The notes below the pieces were generated by a model. The model saw only the letters and a list, made by a program, of their open reading frames with translations, ran no database searches and was not told the origin of the DNA. From Bacteroidetes bacterium HGW-Bacteroidetes-17 (lineage in GTDB: Bacteria; Bacteroidota; Bacteroidia; Bacteroidales; GCA-2711565): a DNA stretch of 39,119 nucleotides. The position numbers and the translations under genes were made by a program. Positions 9,720 to 18,400 of this stretch are shown here, one piece after another (position 1 is the first letter of the stretch; each line of letters starts with the position of its first letter). The stretch lies in the NCBI GenBank assembly GCA_002840985.1, contig PHDM01000037.1, positions 1 to 39,119 on the forward strand, written 5' to 3'.

Positions 9720-10061
9720 TTACTCAACCACGAGTGATTTTACAAGCATTTCCTGTCCTTGATAAACCTCATTTTCAAACCCTCCACATTCAGGGCATGG
9801 ATCAAATAATGAAGTTATTGCAAAGTCGAAATTGCACTTTTTGCAAACTGCCATGGCTTCCTTTTGAATAATTTTAACTTTTGCATCTTCCATGACGCTG
9901 TTTTTTATAGAAACTTCCATCGCAAATTCAAGTGCTTCAACTTCTATTCCCGACAAAGTTCCAACCACTAGTTCAATTTCTGAAACTTTAATAGAATTAG
10001 CTTTTTCAGCCTCATTTTTTACAATTTCAACAATGCTATATGCGATTGATAATTCATGCAT
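9720..10061 (-). CDS. hypA: Hydrogenase nickel incorporation protein HypA
   Basis: A nickel metallochaperone that delivers Ni2+ to the hydrogenase large subunit together with HypB. It starts with M-H-E-L-S-I-A, in which His2 is the nickel ligand. The zinc-binding loop appears near the C-terminus as C-K-K-C, 12 residues, then C-P-E-C. The 113 residues are normal for the family. The gene is divergent from hypC and convergent with the protease gene. HypB, HypD, HypE and HypF are not in this window. Confidence 0.95.
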   Translation of the reverse strand: MHELSIAYSIVEIVKNEAEKANSIKVSEIELVVGTLSGIEVEALEFAMEVSIKNSVMEDAKVKIIQKEAMAVCKKCNFDFAITSLFDPCPECGGFENEVYQGQEMLVKSLVVE

Positions 10062-10083
10062 TTTCTTAAAATCTTTTAATTTC

Positions 10084-10091
10084 CAAAGTTA
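10084..10091 (-). promoter_or_regulatory. Possible hypA -7 element
   Basis: TAACTTTG on the minus strand matches TAnnTTTG 22 nt upstream of the hypA ATG, but no TTTG occurs at the expected 19-20 bp further upstream. This is a weak candidate. Confidence 0.35.
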
Positions 10092-10189
10092 AATTTAAAT
10101 TTTGATATTGTGTTCAGTGATATTTTATGTTATATTTATCACGTCCAACTAATAATATACATAACTATATATAACTAAACGAACTGATT

Positions 10190-10420
10190 ATGTGCCTAGC
10201 TGTGCCTGCTAAAATTCTGTCGTTTGATGAAAGCAACTCCAATATTCGAATGGGAAAAGTTGATTATGGAGGAGCAATAACTGATGTTTGCATGGAATGG
10301 TTACCCGAGGCCAATGTGGGTGACTACGTTCTGGTACATGTAGGAACTGCACTAAGTATTGTGGATGAGAGCGATGCTTTAGAAACAATTGAAGCATTAA
10401 AAGAAATGGGTGAAATTTAA
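10190..10420 (+). CDS. hypC: Hydrogenase assembly chaperone HypC/HupF
   Basis: A 76-residue chaperone that works with HypD in building the Fe(CN)2CO group and then escorts it to the large-subunit precursor. It begins M-C-L-A-V-P-A-K-I; Cys2 is the conserved functional residue exposed after removal of Met. The rest is the expected small beta barrel (V-G-D-Y-V-L-V-H-V-G) plus a C-terminal helix. It lies 30 nt upstream of the sigma-54 activator gene in the same direction, so the two may be cotranscribed. Confidence 0.95.
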   Translation: MCLAVPAKILSFDESNSNIRMGKVDYGGAITDVCMEWLPEANVGDYVLVHVGTALSIVDESDALETIEALKEMGEI

Positions 10421-10450
10421 TTATTTTTTGTCCTAATTAATCATCAAAAA

Positions 10451-11440
10451 ATGACGGGAAAAATTCCTATTGCAATTATTACTGCAAATGAACAAATGCG
10501 CTCAATCATTAACCGCATTAATAAAATTGCAGATTCTGACACCTCAATTTTATTGATTGGGGAAACTGGTGTTGGAAAAGAAATATTTGCTGAATATATT
10601 CACAAAATTAGTAATAGAAGCCAGAATCCATTTGTTAAGATAGGATTGTCAGCCATGCCATCTGAATTACTTGCAAGTGAGTTGTTTGGGCATGAAAGGG
10701 GTTCTTTCACAAGTGCAATTAACGATAAAAAGGGTCTGTTTGAGCTTGCTCATACCGGTAGTTTTTTCTTTGATGACATTGATGATGTGTCATTGGAAAT
10801 GCAAGCTAAGTTACTTCGTGTTCTTGAATCGAGAGAGATTATGAAATTAGGAGGCACCCGTTCCATACCAATAGATATTCGCTTAATTACTGCTTCTAAA
10901 GTAAATCTTAAGCAAATGGTCGCAGAAAAGCGATTCAGAGACGATTTATATTATAGGATAAATGTTGTACCTATAGAAATACCACCACTTAGAGAACGAA
11001 GAGACGATATCCCATTATTAGTTGAACACTTCCTCAAACGATTCGCTCCTGAGAAAAATTTGCATGTTAGTACTGAATCTATGAGAATGCTCATTGGTTA
11101 TGATTGGCCCGGAAATGTGCGTGAATTAAGGAATATTATTCATCGGGTTTCAGTATTTACAGATAAAAAAATTGAAATTAATGATCTTCCCTCTGAAATT
11201 TGTCAGAATGATCGTGCACATAGCTTGATAAAAGGATGCGCGAATTGTTATAATGATGGGGCAATGGATTTCAATGAAGTCGTTAATTGTGTTGAAAGCC
11301 ACATGATCTGTGAAACTTTAAAAAACACAAATGGAAATCAATCGGATGCTGCAAAATCTCTAAAAATGAGTTTATCCACCTTTAGAGATAAGATGAAAAA
11401 GTATAATCTCTCCCCCCAAACTTGTTTTACTGCCCATTAA
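10451..11440 (+). CDS. Sigma-54-dependent activator lacking an N-terminal sensor domain, probable hydrogenase regulator
   Basis: An AAA+ enhancer-binding protein that would remodel sigma-54 RNA polymerase. The AAA+ domain starts almost at the N-terminus, with no receiver, PAS or GAF domain. Visible motifs are Walker A G37-E-T-G-V-G-K-E, the sigma-54 contact loop G84-S-F-T-S-A89 (usual form GAFTGA), Walker B F-F-F-D-D-I (105-110), the arginine-finger region (R163 and R169) and W-P-G-N-V-R-E-L. A Fis-type helix-turn-helix occupies about residues 285-320. The linker between the AAA+ domain and the helix-turn-helix holds cysteines 251, 263, 266, 280 and 287; the first two are spaced C-X11-C, as in oxygen-sensitive NifA. 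A sigma-54 promoter begins 160 nt past its stop codon, in front of the hydrogenase genes, so these are its probable target. Confidence 0.9.
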   Translation: MTGKIPIAIITANEQMRSIINRINKIADSDTSILLIGETGVGKEIFAEYIHKISNRSQNPFVKIGLSAMPSELLASELFGHERGSFTSAINDKKGLFELAHTGSFFFDDIDDVSLEMQAKLLRVLESREIMKLGGTRSIPIDIRLITASKVNLKQMVAEKRFRDDLYYRINVVPIEIPPLRERRDDIPLLVEHFLKRFAPEKNLHVSTESMRMLIGYDWPGNVRELRNIIHRVSVFTDKKIEINDLPSEICQNDRAHSLIKGCANCYNDGAMDFNEVVNCVESHMICETLKNTNGNQSDAAKSLKMSLSTFRDKMKKYNLSPQTCFTAH

Positions 11441-11486
11441 TTTATACGAATTATAACATCAATTTAGCGGATTTCCGTAAATTCTC

Positions 11487-11529
11487 GTCGATAGTTACCT
11501 TTCCCAAATCTGAATCTATTTTTATCGAC
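11487..11529. promoter_or_regulatory. Possible upstream activator site (inverted repeat)
   Basis: GTCGATA (11487-11493) and its inverse TATCGAC (11523-11529) lie about 72-115 bp upstream of the -24 box, in the range where enhancer-binding proteins bind. Their centres are 36 bp apart, which is wide for a single dimer. A smaller dyad, CGGA-TT-TCCG, is at 11468-11477. Assignment to the neighbouring regulator is a guess. Confidence 0.3.
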
Positions 11530-11600
11530 AAAACCTATCTTGCATAATAACAGAATCTTAAATGAATTAATTTATTAGAATCAGAAGACAATGATTTTAC

Positions 11601-11615
11601 TGGCATTAATCTTGC
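11601..11615 (+). promoter_or_regulatory. Sigma-54 (-24/-12) promoter of the hydrogenase operon
   Basis: TGGCAT at 11601-11606 and TTGC at 11612-11615 fit the consensus TGGCAY-R-N4-TTGCW, apart from T at the R position and C as the last base. The invariant GG and GC are separated by exactly 10 bp. Initiation would fall near 11626-11628, just ahead of the ATG at 11641. It lies directly downstream of a sigma-54 activator gene and upstream of the hydrogenase structural genes. Confidence 0.8.
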
Positions 11616-11640
11616 CTTGGCAGAATTGAATTGTATAAAG

Positions 11641-11847
11641 ATGACAACAAAACATATTAAACAATTTCAGTTATCGGGTGAAGTCACAGAAATTTTAGCG
11701 AAGGATTCAAAATATGTTGTTAAAATAGTTTGTCGACCCAAGTATTTAATGTTATCAAGCGATTTAATGAACGATTTACATCTGGGTGATAAAGTATTGA
11801 TTGAAGGATCTTATCATATTTCAAAGATTGATCATGAATTTGAATAA
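11641..11847 (+). CDS. Small protein of unknown function, first gene of the hydrogenase operon
   Basis: A 68-residue protein with no signal peptide or cysteine-pair motif. It has alternating hydrophobic strands and a G-D-K-V-L-I-E-G turn near the C-terminus, which suggests a small OB-like beta barrel. I do not recognise a family. I chose the ATG at 11641: the in-frame TTG at 11617 lies between the -12 box and the predicted transcription start, so it could not be translated from this promoter. The stop codon is 27 nt before the hydrogenase small-subunit ATG. Position suggests a role in hydrogenase assembly or regulation, but nothing in the sequence proves it. Confidence 0.62.
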   Translation: MTTKHIKQFQLSGEVTEILAKDSKYVVKIVCRPKYLMLSSDLMNDLHLGDKVLIEGSYHISKIDHEFE

Positions 11848-11874
11848 ATACAATTAACATAAATATTATTCATT

Positions 11875-12972
11875 ATGAACAAGAAACCAACTCTTTATGA
11901 AGAAATCAGGGCCAAAGGTCATTCCCGACGTGATTTCTTAAAGTTTTGTGGTACAATAGGTGCCATGATGGGCCTGCAAGCGAGTGGTGTAGCTCAAATT
12001 GTAAAAGCTTTAGAAAGTAAATCCAGGATACCGGTAATCTGGCTGCATCTTCAGGAATGTACCTGTTGTAGCGAATCATTTATCCGCTCATCGCATCCTA
12101 TAGTAGCAGATATTGTCCTCGATAAAATCTCTCTGGATTATACCGAAACATTAATGGCTGCATCCGGTCATCAGGCAGAAAAATCGTTACATGATACCAT
12201 GGAGAAATATCATGGTGAATATTTATTAATGGTTGAAGGTTCGATTCCTACTGAAAATGATGGGTACTGTTGTATTGGAGGCAAAAGTGCTTATGAAATA
12301 TTGAATGAAGCAGCAGAAGGAGCTAAGGCAATTATTGCATGGGGTAATTGTGCTTCGGCCGGATGTGTGCAGGCAGCATCTCCAAATCCTACAGGTGCGA
12401 AACCTGTTCATAAAGTCATAAAAGGGAAACCTATAATAAATGTTCAAGGATGCCCTCCTATAGCAGAAGTAATGGCGGGTGTTGTTATTCATTTGTTAAC
12501 TTTCGACCGAATCCCACAATTGGATGCACTTGGAAGGCCTAAGGCTTTCTATTCGAGAAGGGTTCACGATACGTGTTACCGAAGACCAAATTATGATGCA
12601 GGCTTATTCGTTCAAAGTTTTGATGATGAAAATGCTAAGCGGGGATATTGCCTATACAAAATGGGTTGCAGAGGTCCAAATACGTATAATTCTTGCGGTG
12701 TAATAAAATGGAATAATGGAGTTAGTTTCCCAATTCAATCAGGTCATCCATGTATTGGGTGCAGTGAAGCCAATTTCTGGGATAATGGACCATTCTATCA
12801 GCATTTGCAGAGTTTCCCGGGATTTGGGATTGAAACAACTGCGGATAAAATCGGGCTTGGATTAGGAGTAGTGACTGGTGTCGGTATTGCCGCCCATGCG
12901 ATTTCAACGAATATTAGAAAGCGCAAAATGATCCAAAAAGGAATAAAGAAAAGCGATTCTCAAACCAATTAA
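11875..12972 (+). CDS. hyaA: [NiFe] hydrogenase small subunit, group 1, O2-tolerant type
   Basis: The electron-transfer subunit of a membrane-bound H2-uptake hydrogenase. It has a Tat signal (S-R-R-D-F-L-K, about residues 17-23), so the folded dimer is exported. The proximal-cluster cysteines are C62, C64, C65, C159, C164 and C193. C64 and C164 are the two supernumerary cysteines (E. coli HyaA numbering 19 and 120) that mark the [4Fe-3S] cluster of O2-tolerant enzymes. Cysteines for the distal and medial clusters follow (H-D-T-C, C-L-Y-K-M-G-C, H-P-C-I-G-C). A hydrophobic segment at about 336-356 anchors the subunit to the membrane near the cytochrome b. The gene follows the small unknown ORF and precedes the large-subunit gene by 15 nt. 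Confidence 0.97.
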   Translation: MNKKPTLYEEIRAKGHSRRDFLKFCGTIGAMMGLQASGVAQIVKALESKSRIPVIWLHLQECTCCSESFIRSSHPIVADIVLDKISLDYTETLMAASGHQAEKSLHDTMEKYHGEYLLMVEGSIPTENDGYCCIGGKSAYEILNEAAEGAKAIIAWGNCASAGCVQAASPNPTGAKPVHKVIKGKPIINVQGCPPIAEVMAGVVIHLLTFDRIPQLDALGRPKAFYSRRVHDTCYRRPNYDAGLFVQSFDDENAKRGYCLYKMGCRGPNTYNSCGVIKWNNGVSFPIQSGHPCIGCSEANFWDNGPFYQHLQSFPGFGIETTADKIGLGLGVVTGVGIAAHAISTNIRKRKMIQKGIKKSDSQTN

Positions 12973-12977
12973 AAAAC

Positions 12978-12982
12978 GGAGG
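12978..12982 (+). promoter_or_regulatory. Strong Shine-Dalgarno sequence before the hydrogenase large subunit
   Basis: GGAGG lies 5 nt before the ATG at 12988. Most genes in this window lack such a site, so it stands out and confirms the start codon. Confidence 0.7.
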
Positions 12983-12987
12983 TAACA

Positions 12988-13926
12988 ATGTCACAAAGAA
13001 TAGTTGTAGATCCAATTACGCGAATAGAAGGTCACCTTAGGGTTGAAGCAGAAATTAAAGATGGTAAAATTGTAGATGCTTTTAGCTCTGGAACAATGGT
13101 CAGGGGAATTGAAATAATATTGAAAGGAAGAGACCCTCGTGATGCTTGGGCATTTACTGAAAGGGTTTGTGGTGTTTGCACAACCGTTCATGCACTAGCA
13201 TCAGTTAGAACTGTTGAAAATGCACTTGGAATAACAGTCCCTCCAAATGCAGATTTAATAAGAAATTTAATGTTTTGCGCCCAGTATATGCAAGATCATG
13301 TAGTTCATTTTTATCATTTACATGCATTGGACTGGGTGGATGTGGTATCGTCACTTAAAGCCGATCCAAAAGCAACTTCAGTGCTTGCACAGAGTATTTC
13401 CAAATGGCCAAAAAGTTCACCCGGTTATTTTTCTGATGTTCAATATCGAATTCAGAAATTTGTAGAAAGTGGACAACTAGGAATTTTTGCGAATGGATAT
13501 TGGGGGCATAATGCCTATAAACTTCCCCCTGAAGTTAATCTTTTAGCTGTTGCTCACTACTTAGAAGCTCTTGAGTGGCAGAAGGAAATTGTTAAAGTTC
13601 ACACCATATTTGGTGGAAAGAATCCTCACCCCAATTATTTAGTAGGAGGCGTTCCTTGTGCCATAAATTTGGATGAGAACAATGCACTCAATGCAGAAAG
13701 ACTTGCATTCGTAGGTGAATTATTTGACAAAGCTCAAGATTTTATTAACCAGGTTTACATTCCTGACTTATTAGCGATTGCTTCATTTTATAAGGATTGG
13801 GGTGCTATTGGTGGAGGCTTAAGCAATTATATGACCTATGGAGATTTGCCGACAAATGGGTATGCAGATGTTGGTTCCAGATCAAATTCAGGAGCAGATA
13901 TCACGTTCCTGGTACACTTATTCTGA
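12988..13926 (+). CDS. hyaB: [NiFe] hydrogenase large subunit, N-terminal part (frame-disrupted gene)
   Basis: The first part of the catalytic subunit. The L1 motif R-V-C61-G-V-C64-T-T-V-H68 supplies two cysteine ligands of the NiFe site, and [10 protein letters not shown] opens the protein as usual. Homology runs to [12 protein letters not shown], ending about nt 13872. The following 17 residues up to the TGA at 13924-13926 do not resemble the family. The rest of the protein continues in the next frame from about nt 13874. The segment of about 20-30 residues that normally lies between these points (in relatives, a K-F-P-x-G-V-I-x-N-x-x-L stretch) is absent, so this is a deletion that also shifts frame, not a single-base slip. 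It could be a real mutation or an assembly error. Confidence 0.9.
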   Translation: MSQRIVVDPITRIEGHLRVEAEIKDGKIVDAFSSGTMVRGIEIILKGRDPRDAWAFTERVCGVCTTVHALASVRTVENALGITVPPNADLIRNLMFCAQYMQDHVVHFYHLHALDWVDVVSSLKADPKATSVLAQSISKWPKSSPGYFSDVQYRIQKFVESGQLGIFANGYWGHNAYKLPPEVNLLAVAHYLEALEWQKEIVKVHTIFGGKNPHPNYLVGGVPCAINLDENNALNAERLAFVGELFDKAQDFINQVYIPDLLAIASFYKDWGAIGGGLSNYMTYGDLPTNGYADVGSRSNSGADITFLVHLF

Positions 13927-14635
13927 TGGTGATCAGGTAGGAAAACACCCTTGGGATGGTGAAACAAATCTGAAGTATTCCGGACCTAAACCACCTTATG
14001 AGTATTTAGATGTTGAAGGGAAATACAGTTGGTTAAAGACCCCTCGTTGGAAGGGTCAACCAATGGAAGTTGGACCTCTTGCCAGGATGCTTGTTGGATA
14101 TGCATCAGGTAAAACTGAATTTCAGGATGTGGTTCACGGTGCACTTGAACATTTGAATGTTCCGGTAACTGCTCTTTTCTCGACATTAGGAAGAACGGCT
14201 GCTCGCGGTCTTGAAACCCAATTGGTAACAAAGTGGTCAAAAGAGTTTTTCAATCAACTTCTTTCAAATATTAAAAATGGTGATAGCAGAACTCATGTGT
14301 CTGATAAATGGGATCCTAAAACATGGCCGGCTGAAGCCAAAGGGGTTGGTTTAACTGAAGCCCCTCGCGGCGGGTTGGCGCATTGGATTAAAATTAAGGA
14401 TAAATTAATAGAGAATTATCAATTAGTGGTCCCAAGTACCTGGAATGCATCCCCTAGAGATATAAATGGCATGAGGTCTGCATATGAAGAATCATTGATC
14501 GGAACACCTATTGTTGATCCGGAAAATCCAATTGAAATCTTACGAACAATACATTCATTCGATCCATGTATTGCTTGTGCTGTGCATCTTTATGACGAAA
14601 AAGGTACTTATGTCCATCAAATTCAAACATTTTAA
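13838..14635 (+). CDS. hyaB: [NiFe] hydrogenase large subunit, C-terminal part (frame-disrupted gene)
   Basis: The remaining half of the catalytic subunit, in the +1 frame relative to the N-terminal part. Genuine homology starts at V-P-D-Q-I-Q-E-Q (nt 13874); the ATG at 13838 is only the first in-frame start and the residues before 13874 are out-of-frame sequence. Conserved blocks follow: [30 protein letters not shown] and the L2 motif D-P-C-I-A-C-A-V-H with the other two nickel-site cysteines. Fifteen residues after that histidine form the extension normally cut by the maturation protease. All catalytic ligands survive across the two fragments. As written, the gene cannot give a working large subunit. 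Confidence 0.88.
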   Translation: MEICRQMGMQMLVPDQIQEQISRSWYTYSDGDQVGKHPWDGETNLKYSGPKPPYEYLDVEGKYSWLKTPRWKGQPMEVGPLARMLVGYASGKTEFQDVVHGALEHLNVPVTALFSTLGRTAARGLETQLVTKWSKEFFNQLLSNIKNGDSRTHVSDKWDPKTWPAEAKGVGLTEAPRGGLAHWIKIKDKLIENYQLVVPSTWNASPRDINGMRSAYEESLIGTPIVDPENPIEILRTIHSFDPCIACAVHLYDEKGTYVHQIQTF

Positions 14636-14678
14636 TTATTGAAAACGTTCTTCATTTGCTCCAATTTTTTTGTAGCGT

Positions 14679-14697
14679 AAATGAATTCGTTTCATTT
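14679..14697 (+). other. Intercistronic hairpin between hyaB and hyaC
   Basis: AAATGAA and TTCATTT form a 7-bp stem with a 5-nt loop in the 82-nt gap between the large-subunit and cytochrome genes. It is AT-rich and has no T-run, so a processing or mild attenuation role is more likely than termination. Weak evidence. Confidence 0.25.
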
Positions 14698-14717
14698 TAA
14701 TTTAAAATTATTTCGCG

Positions 14718-15413
14718 ATGAAAAATCAAGTAAAAACAAAGATCATAACTGAAGAATATGTTTGGCAATTACCGGTAAGGTTTTATCATTGGATCAATGC
14801 GATGTGCATTATTGTGTTGTCGGTCACCGGTTATTTAATTGGCAATCCACCTGCAATTCAGAGCGCTGCCGAGGCATCGTTTAGCTATTGGTTCGGTGTT
14901 GTACGATTTATTCATTTTATTGCGGCATTTCTTTTCTTTTTCAACTTTGCATTTAGAATTTATTGGGGATTTGTTGGAAATAAATATTCCAGATGGTACC
15001 ATTTTATTCCCTTTAAGAAAAAACAATGGGTCGAAATACTTCAGGTTTTAAAAATTGACATTATGCAAGTGACCAATAAACCTCTTGTTTCGGTTGGGCA
15101 TAATTCATTGGCTAGTCTGACTTATTTCCTCACATTTATAGTTTTTTTATTGCAAAGTTTAACTGGCTTTGGATTGTATGCCGCCATGAGCGATTCGTGG
15201 TTCCCTCAACTTTTTGTATGGATTGTTCCCATATTGGGAGGTGATATGGGAATCAGAAATATTCATCATATTTTAATGTGGTTCTTTATCCTTTTTGCTG
15301 TTGTTCATGTGTATTTAGTTGCTTACCATGATTATATCGAAAGAAATGGAGTTACATCCTCTATGATAGGTGGGTGGAAATTAGTTAATAAGGAAGATCT
15401 GAAACAAGAATAG
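14718..15413 (+). CDS. hyaC: Ni/Fe-hydrogenase b-type cytochrome subunit
   Basis: An integral membrane dihaem cytochrome b that passes electrons from the hydrogenase small subunit to the quinone pool. The 231 residues contain four hydrophobic spans (about 23-43, 58-80, 133-156 and 186-207). The conserved layout is W-Q-L-P-V-R-F-Y-H-W near the N-terminus, F-I-H-F-I-A-A in the second span, and H-H-x-x-M-W then V-H-V-Y-L in the last span; these supply the haem histidines. It completes the structural set (small, large, cytochrome) for a respiratory uptake enzyme. It is convergent with the histidine kinase gene, with 76 nt between them and no clear terminator. Confidence 0.94.
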   Translation: MKNQVKTKIITEEYVWQLPVRFYHWINAMCIIVLSVTGYLIGNPPAIQSAAEASFSYWFGVVRFIHFIAAFLFFFNFAFRIYWGFVGNKYSRWYHFIPFKKKQWVEILQVLKIDIMQVTNKPLVSVGHNSLASLTYFLTFIVFLLQSLTGFGLYAAMSDSWFPQLFVWIVPILGGDMGIRNIHHILMWFFILFAVVHVYLVAYHDYIERNGVTSSMIGGWKLVNKEDLKQE

Positions 15414-15489
15414 TTTTTAATCGCTATTAATTATTCAATCAGAGCATATTCACTAATTCTATATTTCAAGCAAATTTATAATTGTCTTA

Positions 15490-18400
15490 TTATAAATATT
15501 TTTTGATGAGATTAAGCAATTCAATACCGTTAATCGGCTTTGATATATAGTCGTCACATCCTGATTCGATTGCTCTTTCACGATCACCGGCAATAGCATA
15601 GGCTGTTTGGGCAATTATTGGAACGAACGGATAATTCTTTTTAATAGCATTTGTAGCATCAACCCCGTTCATTACCGGCATATTTATATCCATTAGTACA
15701 AGATCAATACGATGTTTATTTTTGCCGAATAATTCAAGTGCTTCCTTCCCATTATTAGCATACAAAATTTTCACACCTAATTTCCTCAGATGCACTTTTA
15801 ATAAATTCATACTGGAAGGATCATCTTCTACTATTAGAATTGACTTTTGTGGAAAAACTATCTCCAGGTTATTTTTATTTAAATTAATAGATTTTTGTTT
15901 CTCATCAATGGTTGTTGTTGGAATTAATACGGAGAAGATAGTTCCTTTACCAACCTCTGATTCTACATCAATTTTACCACCTAGTAACGATGTAAGCTTT
16001 TGGGTTACTGATAAACCTATTCCGGCTCCACCATATTTTCTGGTGTGGGTATCATCTGCTTGCCTGAAAATATCAAAGATGAGTTTGAATTTATCTTTTG
16101 GTATTCCAATCCCAGTATCACTTACCTTGAATTTAATAAATGAATTTTGTGCTATCATTTCTTTTGATACATCTAGTCTGATTGAGCCAAAATGGGTAAA
16201 TTTTAATGCATTCTTTAATAAATTGAGTAATATTTGTTTGAGCTTCTGATTGTCGGTAAAAAGTTCCATTTCTCGAGGAAAGGGATAGTCGCCTATCTCG
16301 AACGAGATCATTTCTTTATCAGTTTTTACCTGTTCAGCTTTAATTAATTCAACAACATCATCCATGATGGATTTTAAATTATGAAATTTTTTATCGATCT
16401 TTATCTCTCCTGCTTCAATTAAGGTAATATCAAATAATCCTTCAACAAGTTCAAGTAATAGTGTTCCACTATTAAAAATTGTTTTTGCAAACCTCAGCAC
16501 ATCTTGCTGATCTGTTGTCGAATCAATAAGTTCTGAAAATCCAATTATTGCATTTAAAGGAGTTCTTAACTCATGCGACATAGTTGATAAAAACACCGAT
16601 TTTAAGCGATCTGATTCGATTGCTTTTTCCAAGGCACTTTCAAGTGCTTCTCCATGTCTAATTCTTTGAACAGAAATACTTATTTGGTGAGATATGAACT
16701 GAAGTAAATTCACATCTTTTTTGTCATAAGCATTTGGGTTAGTATAACTTTGTACCACAAAAGCCCCCAAAACTTTATCGTCAAGAATTAGTGGAACGCC
16801 AATCCAAACTTCCGGGGTTGTGCCAATCAGATCAATTTCACCTGACCTATGCATTTGGAGTATTTCTTCCTTTGTAATAAAAAGTGGTTTGATGTTTTTA
16901 ATGATATAACCTGTTAAAGATTTTTCAGCGGACCAAAAATTTATTCTGTCTTTCTCATCCACCTCAAAAGGGGTATATAAAAGATTTTTTTCATCATCAA
17001 TAAACGCCACATAAAAATTAGTTGTATCTAATACATTCGCAAGGTGATGCCTAATTAGTCCTAGAAATTCAGTCAAATCATTTGAGGTATTGGCAGCATT
17101 TGAAATTTGATACAAAATAACCTGAATTAATTCTGCTCTCTTGCGTTTGGTAATATCGTTCAGAACAATTAGAGATTCTTCACCTAATGAAACCATATTA
17201 TGCTCGCAAGTTTTTTCTATTCCTTCTTTTGTAATGAGCTTCCATTCCTGTGTTTTAATCTCTGTACCATTCTCAATGGCGACTTCAACGGCTTGATTCC
17301 AGGATGTTCTAACGAGCTCTCTATATTCATTATCTGGATAAGCCATACTAAACCAATCATTTATAGTAGGTATGTCGTTCAGGGTATAACCAAATACAGC
17401 GGTGAATTTTCTGTTAAGATATACATATTTATTGCCTTTTGTAATTGCCAGGGGATAGGGGAATTCTTCAACCGTTCGCCTGAATTGTTTCTCACTATCA
17501 TGAACGGCCTTTTCAAACTTTATCCGCTCTAATTCTGCAGCTGCCCTTGGTGTAAATATTTGTATGATGGATTCACTAAATCCGACTTCAGAAATATTAT
17601 TTTTAAACAATGCAACTACGAGACCTGTTACAGTCCCATGATTATCACATAAGGGCACTCCTACATAGCCTTGTACATTAAAATCCATCAGCCTTTCATC
17701 AGATGGAAATAATGCAGATACATTTGAATCATAGGAACAAACCATATTATCTATAACCTTTTCACAAGGTGTGTTTTTCAACAAATAGGTAAAATTATTT
17801 GAAATCATACCATTTTTGCATACAGAAATCGTTGTAATTCCATTATGATCTTTGTTTAATAAGCCAATAAACGTTAATTCTGCCTCTAGGGTACTTGCCA
17901 GTTGAAGGACGAATTGAGTTAGAAAATCTTTTCCAAGGGCAGACAATAAACTCTTATTAAGGGATGTAATGGTATTTTCCAGTTTATTTTGATAGTATTG
18001 GGCTGTAATATCTTTTACCATAGATAGAACCCCTATTACTACTCCAATATCGTTGGTTAAAGGAGTATTTGTCCATTCGCAGATAATTGTTTTACCACTT
18101 TTAGTTAGATTTTTATTTATACTATTGGCCGATTTGTCGCCACCCATTAGCCTTTTCCAAATGTCCTTTATCGGTTTTTTTAGTTCAGGAGGAAGGATTA
18201 GATTTAAAGGTGATCTCCCGATTGATTCTTTCGATGAATATCCGAAAATCTGGGTGGCTGCCGGATTCCATGATTTAATTTTAAAATTTGTGTCCCAGCT
18301 AATCAAACCAATCGGCATTCTCCTTATTTGAAGGTTTAAATAGTTGTTTACTTCCTTTAATTTATTTGTTTTTAATTGGGCAATTCTTTCAAATTTATTT

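Noticed and set aside
10424-10451. TTTTTTG...CAAAAAA as a terminator between hypC and the activator
   Set aside because: The stem is almost entirely A-T pairs and its 3' arm includes the first base of the start codon, so stable termination is unlikely.
11617-11640. TTG start giving a 76-residue version of the small hydrogenase-operon protein
   Set aside because: It lies between the -12 box and the predicted transcription start, so it would not be in the transcript.
12226-12492. Antisense open frames inside the hydrogenase and other long genes
   Set aside because: They lack recognisable domains and start signals, and mirror the codon structure of the strongly conserved genes on the other strand.
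13860-13930. Programmed ribosomal frameshift in the hydrogenase large subunit
   Set aside because: There is no slippery heptamer at the junction and a conserved block of residues is missing, which a programmed shift would not cause.
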